Notes under the pieces: generated by a model | Seen by the model: only the letters and a program-made list of their open reading frames with translations | The model's database searches: none | Told to the model about the DNA's origin: nothing | Part shown: positions 60,359 to 64,000 of the stretch, one piece after another | Layout: the number at the start of each line of letters is the position of its first letter | How positions within the stretch are numbered: position 1 is the stretch's first letter | Assembly (NCBI RefSeq): GCF_046044395.1 | Contig: NZ_JBJUSG010000006.1 | Coordinates: 1-64,000 of the forward strand | DNA length: 64,000 bases | Reading direction: 5' to 3' | DNA from: Magnetominusculus dajiuhuensis | GTDB taxonomy: Bacteria; Nitrospirota; Thermodesulfovibrionia; Thermodesulfovibrionales; Magnetobacteriaceae | Translations under genes and position numbers: made by a program

Positions 60359-61806
60359 TGGCACTTGAGACCAGATTAGAAGTAAAGCTGTCGCAGAAGC
60401 TCATCCTGACGCCCCAGCTTCAGCAGGCTATTAAACTCCTGCAGATGCCCCAGCTGGAGCTGTCCCAGGCCATAAACCAGGAGTTGGTGGAAAACCCGTT
60501 TCTGGAGGAACTCTCTGACGAAGTACAGGAGACATCTGCCGACGATACTCACGGCGAAGTTGAAAAGCCTGACGGCAATGGCGATGTTGAGGGCGATGTA
60601 GAGATGCCGGAAACTATCAGCACATATGCCGTAGATGATTATTTCGACGAGCGGGGAAGCGATGGGCGGGATTTAGGATATTTTAGCTCCGGCTATGTCG
60701 AGAAACCCGGGTTTGAGACCTTCTTAACGACCACAACAGGGCTTACTGAGCATTTGAAATGGCAGCTTGACATGACAAACGCCTCTGAAGACGTAAAAGA
60801 GGCGGCAGAGATGATAATCGGAAACATAGACGAAAATGGTTACCTGCAGGCCACAACAGAAGAGCTGGTTAACGTACTGGGACTTGCAGAGGAGGTTGTG
60901 ACAAAGGCAATAGCCCTTGTTCAGAGGTTTGACCCTATGGGCATAGCCGCCAGGAATATCAGGGAATGTCTGCTTATTCAGGTAAAGGCACTAAGACTCA
61001 AGGGAACACTGGTCGAGAAAATAGTACAAAACAACCTCGAAGACCTCGAAAAGAACAAACTCGCTGCCATCGCCAAACAGTATAACGCCGCGCTGGAGGA
61101 TATCCACACGGCGGTTCACATCATCGAAGGCCTTGAACCCAAACCAGGCAGAAAGTTCTCCCACGTACAAGTATCGTACGTCGTGCCGGACGTATATATT
61201 GATAAGGTTGACGGCGAGTACCGGATTATCTTAAACGACGACAGCATCCCCCGCCTGCGCATAAGCAGTATGTACAAAGATCTGCTCACACAAAAAAACA
61301 CCTTTGATAAGACTGACAAGCAATACCTGATAGACAAATATAAATCGGCCATGTGGCTTTTGAGAAGCCTTGACGAGAGAAATAAGACTATCTACAGGGT
61401 AACCGAAAGCATCATGAAATACCAGATGGACTTCTTTGAAAAGGGGGTTGAATTCCTCAGGCCTTTGAGTCTGAGGATAATCTCAGAGGAGATTGGCATT
61501 CACGAAAGCAACATCAGCAGGGTAACTTCCAACAAGTTTATATCGTGTGCGCATGGCATGTTCCCGCTTAAGTATTTCTTCAGCAGCTCCCTCACAGGGG
61601 ACGAGGGCAGCGTGTCGTCAACAAGCGTAAAGGACCTGATTAAGACAATAGTCGGCGAGGAGGACAGTTCAAACCCCCTGACCGATCAAAAAATAGTGGA
61701 AATCTGCAAGGGTAAAAATATCAACATAGCAAGGAGGACACTTGCTAAATATAGGGAAGAGTTAAAGATTCCACCTCATACGAAGAGGAAGAAGCAGCAC
61801 ATGTAG
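60358..61806 (+). CDS. rpoN: RNA polymerase sigma-54 factor
   Basis: 482 aa. Region I is Gln/Leu-rich (LSQKLILTPQLQQAIKLLQM, then PQLELSQAINQELVENPFLE). The acidic region II and core-binding domain follow. The HTH is in LRIISEEIGIHESNISRVTS, and the C-terminal RpoN box is ARRTLAKYREELKIPP. It directs transcription from -24/-12 promoters with AAA+ activators. The only response regulator in the window with a Fis domain (31334-31975) lacks such an ATPase. Confidence 0.97.
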   Translation: MALETRLEVKLSQKLILTPQLQQAIKLLQMPQLELSQAINQELVENPFLEELSDEVQETSADDTHGEVEKPDGNGDVEGDVEMPETISTYAVDDYFDERGSDGRDLGYFSSGYVEKPGFETFLTTTTGLTEHLKWQLDMTNASEDVKEAAEMIIGNIDENGYLQATTEELVNVLGLAEEVVTKAIALVQRFDPMGIAARNIRECLLIQVKALRLKGTLVEKIVQNNLEDLEKNKLAAIAKQYNAALEDIHTAVHIIEGLEPKPGRKFSHVQVSYVVPDVYIDKVDGEYRIILNDDSIPRLRISSMYKDLLTQKNTFDKTDKQYLIDKYKSAMWLLRSLDERNKTIYRVTESIMKYQMDFFEKGVEFLRPLSLRIISEEIGIHESNISRVTSNKFISCAHGMFPLKYFFSSSLTGDEGSVSSTSVKDLIKTIVGEEDSSNPLTDQKIVEICKGKNINIARRTLAKYREELKIPPHTKRKKQHM

Positions 61807-61868
61807 CTTTTAAGGCGGCCTGTGCGTATTCATTTGTGATGACATTACAAAACTCAGGAGGGTTTTTT

Positions 61869-62387
61869 ATGAACATAACCGTAACGGGCAGGAACTTTGA
61901 GATAACCACCCCAATAAGGGCATACGCCGATGGGAAGATAAGCAAGTTTGGCAAGTTTTTGAGCGCCGACACCGATGTCCTCGTCATCCTTGCCGTAGAG
62001 AAGTACAGACACAAGGCAGAGGTGGTGATAAAATCAAACGGCATACAAATCCAGGCGGAGTCAATCACCGGCGAGATATACGCATCCATAGACGAGGTAA
62101 TAGAAAAACTCGACAGGCAGATAAAAAAATACAAAGAGAAGATAACATCCAAGCGTAAGGGCGCTGTCAAGTGCACTCATGCCGACACGGCGTCTGCTGC
62201 TGAGCATATAAGTATCATTAAGAGAAAGCAGTTCGACATGAAGCCTATGGCAGCCGAAGAGGCCGCCATGCACATGGACTTGCTTGACAAGGATTTCTAC
62301 GTATTCACAAACGAACAAAGTGGTGAAATCAACGTGATCTATAAGATAGAGGACGGAGACTTAGGTCTCATAGAGCCGGTGAAATGA
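61869..62387 (+). CDS. hpf: Ribosome hibernation promoting factor, long form
   Basis: 172 aa from ATG 61869, chosen by the AGGAGGG site 7 nt upstream. The N-terminal HPF/YfiA domain (NITVTGRNFEITTPIRAYAD, KHKAEVVIKSNGIQIQAESI) binds the 30S subunit. The C-terminal ~55 residues (IIKRKQFDMKPMAAEEAAMH, then MDLLDKDFYVFTNEQSGEIN) are the dimerisation domain of long HPF, which joins two ribosomes into 100S particles. Its stop overlaps rapZ (ATGA). Confidence 0.94.
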   Translation: MNITVTGRNFEITTPIRAYADGKISKFGKFLSADTDVLVILAVEKYRHKAEVVIKSNGIQIQAESITGEIYASIDEVIEKLDRQIKKYKEKITSKRKGAVKCTHADTASAAEHISIIKRKQFDMKPMAAEEAAMHMDLLDKDFYVFTNEQSGEINVIYKIEDGDLGLIEPVK

Positions 62388-63229
62388 ACTCCTCCATTGT
62401 CATAGTCACGGGGTTGTCCGGTGCTGGCAAGACAGTCACCCTTAGGGCGCTGGAGGATGCGGGTTTTTTTTGCGTTGATAACCTGCCCTCCTCGCTGATA
62501 GATGATTTTATCAAACTCAGCGCCTTGAGTTCAGAGAAAATAGCCGTAGGGATTGACGTCAGGGAAAAGGGTTTTCTGGATGGCATAGATAAAATAATCC
62601 AAAAGCTCCGTGGCAAGTACAACCTGGATTTAGTATATCTTGAGGCAGAGACAGACATCGTCATCAGGCGGTATAAAGAGACCAGAAGGCCGCATCCGCT
62701 GTCAAAGGCGGCCAAGGGCGATATAGAAGAGGCCATCGCCATGGAGCAGAAGATGCTTAAGTCCCTCAGAGACGAGGCCGATTCGATAATTGACACGTCA
62801 TCGTTCACACCGCACCGTCTGAGGCAATACATTACGGTCGCACTTGGAGGACTCAGTGCCGACTATTTGAAATTTACCATCATATCGTTTGGTTTTAAAT
62901 TCGGCATACCACAGCACCTTGACATGCTCCTTGATGTGAGATTCCTGCCAAACCCCCACTTCGTAGATGAGCTGCGCCCCCTTACAGGGCTGGACGAACC
63001 GGTAAAACAATATATCTTCAGCAGCTCCATAACGGCAGAGTACATTGTGAAGATTGAAGACCTCATGGACTTTTTAATCCCAATGTACAAGAAAGAGGGA
63101 AAGTCGTCCTTCACGCTGGGGGTAGGATGTACAGGAGGTAGGCACCGCTCACCCGCCATAGTAGAGAAGGCCGCGGAGTTCTCAAAAAAGTATGAAATAT
63201 CAGTAGAGGTAATCCACAGAGATTTGTGA
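62384..63229 (+). CDS. rapZ: RapZ, RNase adapter / nucleotide-binding protein
   Basis: 281 aa. The P-loop is VTGLSGAGKTVTLRALEDAG, then FFCVDNLPSSLIDDF. The C-terminal domain has the RapZ signatures SFGFKFGIPQHLDMLLDVRF, LPNPHFVDELRPLTGLD and VGCTGGRHRSPAIVEK. In E. coli it links cell-wall precursor sensing to RNase E cleavage of GlmZ. Its place after rpoN-hpf is conserved in many Gram-negatives. Confidence 0.96.
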   Translation: MNSSIVIVTGLSGAGKTVTLRALEDAGFFCVDNLPSSLIDDFIKLSALSSEKIAVGIDVREKGFLDGIDKIIQKLRGKYNLDLVYLEAETDIVIRRYKETRRPHPLSKAAKGDIEEAIAMEQKMLKSLRDEADSIIDTSSFTPHRLRQYITVALGGLSADYLKFTIISFGFKFGIPQHLDMLLDVRFLPNPHFVDELRPLTGLDEPVKQYIFSSSITAEYIVKIEDLMDFLIPMYKKEGKSSFTLGVGCTGGRHRSPAIVEKAAEFSKKYEISVEVIHRDL

Positions 63230-63239
63230 GACGCCGGGT

Positions 63240-63701
63240 ATGAAAACAGATTCGTGTGAATATATAAACGACTTCATGTATTTTATAGTGAAACCCGGTG
63301 ATGGCCAGGCGTTGGTGTACTGTTCTGGCGTCAATATAACGCGTTTTACGCCGTTGACATCGGGGAGGCACCGGCTTGGACAGAATATCGTGATGAAAGG
63401 GCTTCAATCGTCGAATCTTGACCTTCGTTCGTTTATCTTGTCCCTTGGGGCAGAGCCAAAGACTATCAGAGGGGGAGGCTGCCGTGAGGAAATCCACTTT
63501 TCTGATGCGCTTTGGAACTCGGAGTCTCTGTTGATAGAAAACATGCCGGAGGATTTTTCAGCGGTGGAGGTTGTCAGGTTTTCAGTGAAGAATTTTCTAA
63601 GAATAGTCCTGCCGCAGTGCGTGCCGCAGGGTGAGATACCTGAAGAGCTGCTTGGCCCGGAAAGTCTCCAGGCATGGCTCGATTCGCGCTGTAAGAGCTG
63701 A
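63240..63701 (+). CDS. Protein of unknown function downstream of rapZ
   Basis: 153 aa. Starts 10 nt after rapZ, so it probably belongs to the lpt-rpoN operon. No family was recognised. No signal peptide or membrane segment is seen. Notable text is FIVKPGDGQALVYCSGVNIT and SLGAEPKTIRGGGCREEIHF, with four scattered cysteines. In proteobacteria this place is often taken by PTS components (npr or EIIA), but no His-phosphorylation motif is visible here. Confidence 0.65.
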   Translation: MKTDSCEYINDFMYFIVKPGDGQALVYCSGVNITRFTPLTSGRHRLGQNIVMKGLQSSNLDLRSFILSLGAEPKTIRGGGCREEIHFSDALWNSESLLIENMPEDFSAVEVVRFSVKNFLRIVLPQCVPQGEIPEELLGPESLQAWLDSRCKS

Positions 63702-63715
63702 TATTCAGAAAGGGT

Positions 63716-64000
63716 TTAATTCAAAAGATTTAATTGATCGTCTGTAATATCATCGGATTTCTTTATACAGTTAACTATCGCATTTATTATATTCTCAGGA
63801 AGAGTGAATATTATATCGATTTTTCCTTCAAAATGTCCCTTTAAAAGTTTTTGTGAGTCAAAGTCATAGAATTCATGAAACTGTACATATGTCTTTTTTG
63901 TAAAACAATTTTTAATTTTACCGAGTACAAATATATTCTGGCTGCTATGACATCCTTCTGTTTCTATTTTGTATTTAGTTTTTGACGTTGTCTTACAGCA
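63716..64000 (-). CDS. Partial protein of unknown function (5' end beyond the window)
   Basis: The minus strand is open from the window edge to a TAA at 63716-63718, giving 94 residues with coding character: GCHSSQNIFVLGKIKNCFTK, FHEFYDFDSQKLLKGHFEGK and IFTLPENIINAIVNCIKKSD, ending DDQLNLLN. It is more AT-rich than the rapZ operon and convergent with it. No family was recognised. Confidence 0.55.
   Translation of the reverse strand, partial: CCKTTSKTKYKIETEGCHSSQNIFVLGKIKNCFTKKTYVQFHEFYDFDSQKLLKGHFEGKIDIIFTLPENIINAIVNCIKKSDDITDDQLNLLN

Overview
The window is a gene-dense stretch of about 50% G+C from a Gram-negative bacterium. It carries an LPS-export operon (lptC, lptA, lptB), PBP1A and PBP4, a TorF-type porin, a lipoprotein and a Kdp potassium pump. 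Gene content and order (three-part glutamate synthase with ferredoxin modules, a heme cluster with a radical SAM enzyme, lptCAB-rpoN-hpf-rapZ) fit an anaerobic or microaerophilic member of the Nitrospirota or a nearby phylum. That placement is inferred from content only. No rRNA, tRNA or CRISPR array was seen.

Layout. Positions 1-13.3 kb: two secreted proteins that share an unfamiliar tandem C-terminal domain flank a minus-strand kdpFABC, porin, small membrane protein, kdpDE cluster. Positions 13.3-29 kb: a long run of minus-strand genes. Read in the direction of transcription these are hflX, radical SAM/SPASM, hemE, a DUF262-HEPN cassette that interrupts the heme genes, hemH, hemG, a ydcH-like gene, ilvD, a YVTN beta-propeller protein, and a MacA/LolD/FtsX-type export system. 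Positions 29-33 kb: plus-strand vapBC, a decayed relBE, a small unknown protein, an rRNA 2'-O-methyltransferase and a two-component pair. Positions 33-42 kb: minus-strand fmdB-like, trpS, an M50 protease, a PEP carboxykinase and the split glutamate synthase. Positions 42-50 kb: PBP1A, transaldolase, a lipoprotein, a hicB-hicA fusion remnant, a PAS histidine kinase and an AT-rich pair (HEPN-like plus helical-repeat protein). Positions 50-56.3 kb: a DNA methyltransferase with a nuclease-fold tail lies directly upstream of recA-recX-alaS, next to higBA. Positions 56.4-64 kb: PBP4, an exported-type chorismate mutase, the lptCAB-rpoN-hpf-rapZ operon, and two unknown genes.

Most notable observations: (a) the DUF262-HEPN cassette inserted in the heme cluster, a candidate defence or toxin system; (b) a recurring promoter layout in which a good -10 box ends 5-6 nt before the start codon (vapB, higB, the methyltransferase, lptC, PBP1A), which predicts leaderless mRNAs beside genes with strong Shine-Dalgarno sites; (c) the novel extracellular repeat domain shared by two secreted proteins; (d) the methyltransferase with a staphylococcal-nuclease-like tail in the recA cluster; (e) dispersed paired inverted repeats that form a MITE-like element; (f) several broken or irregular gene starts (a homopolymer frameshift in the YVTN gene, a LolD-type ATPase with no usual start codon, an NHL gene without a visible start).
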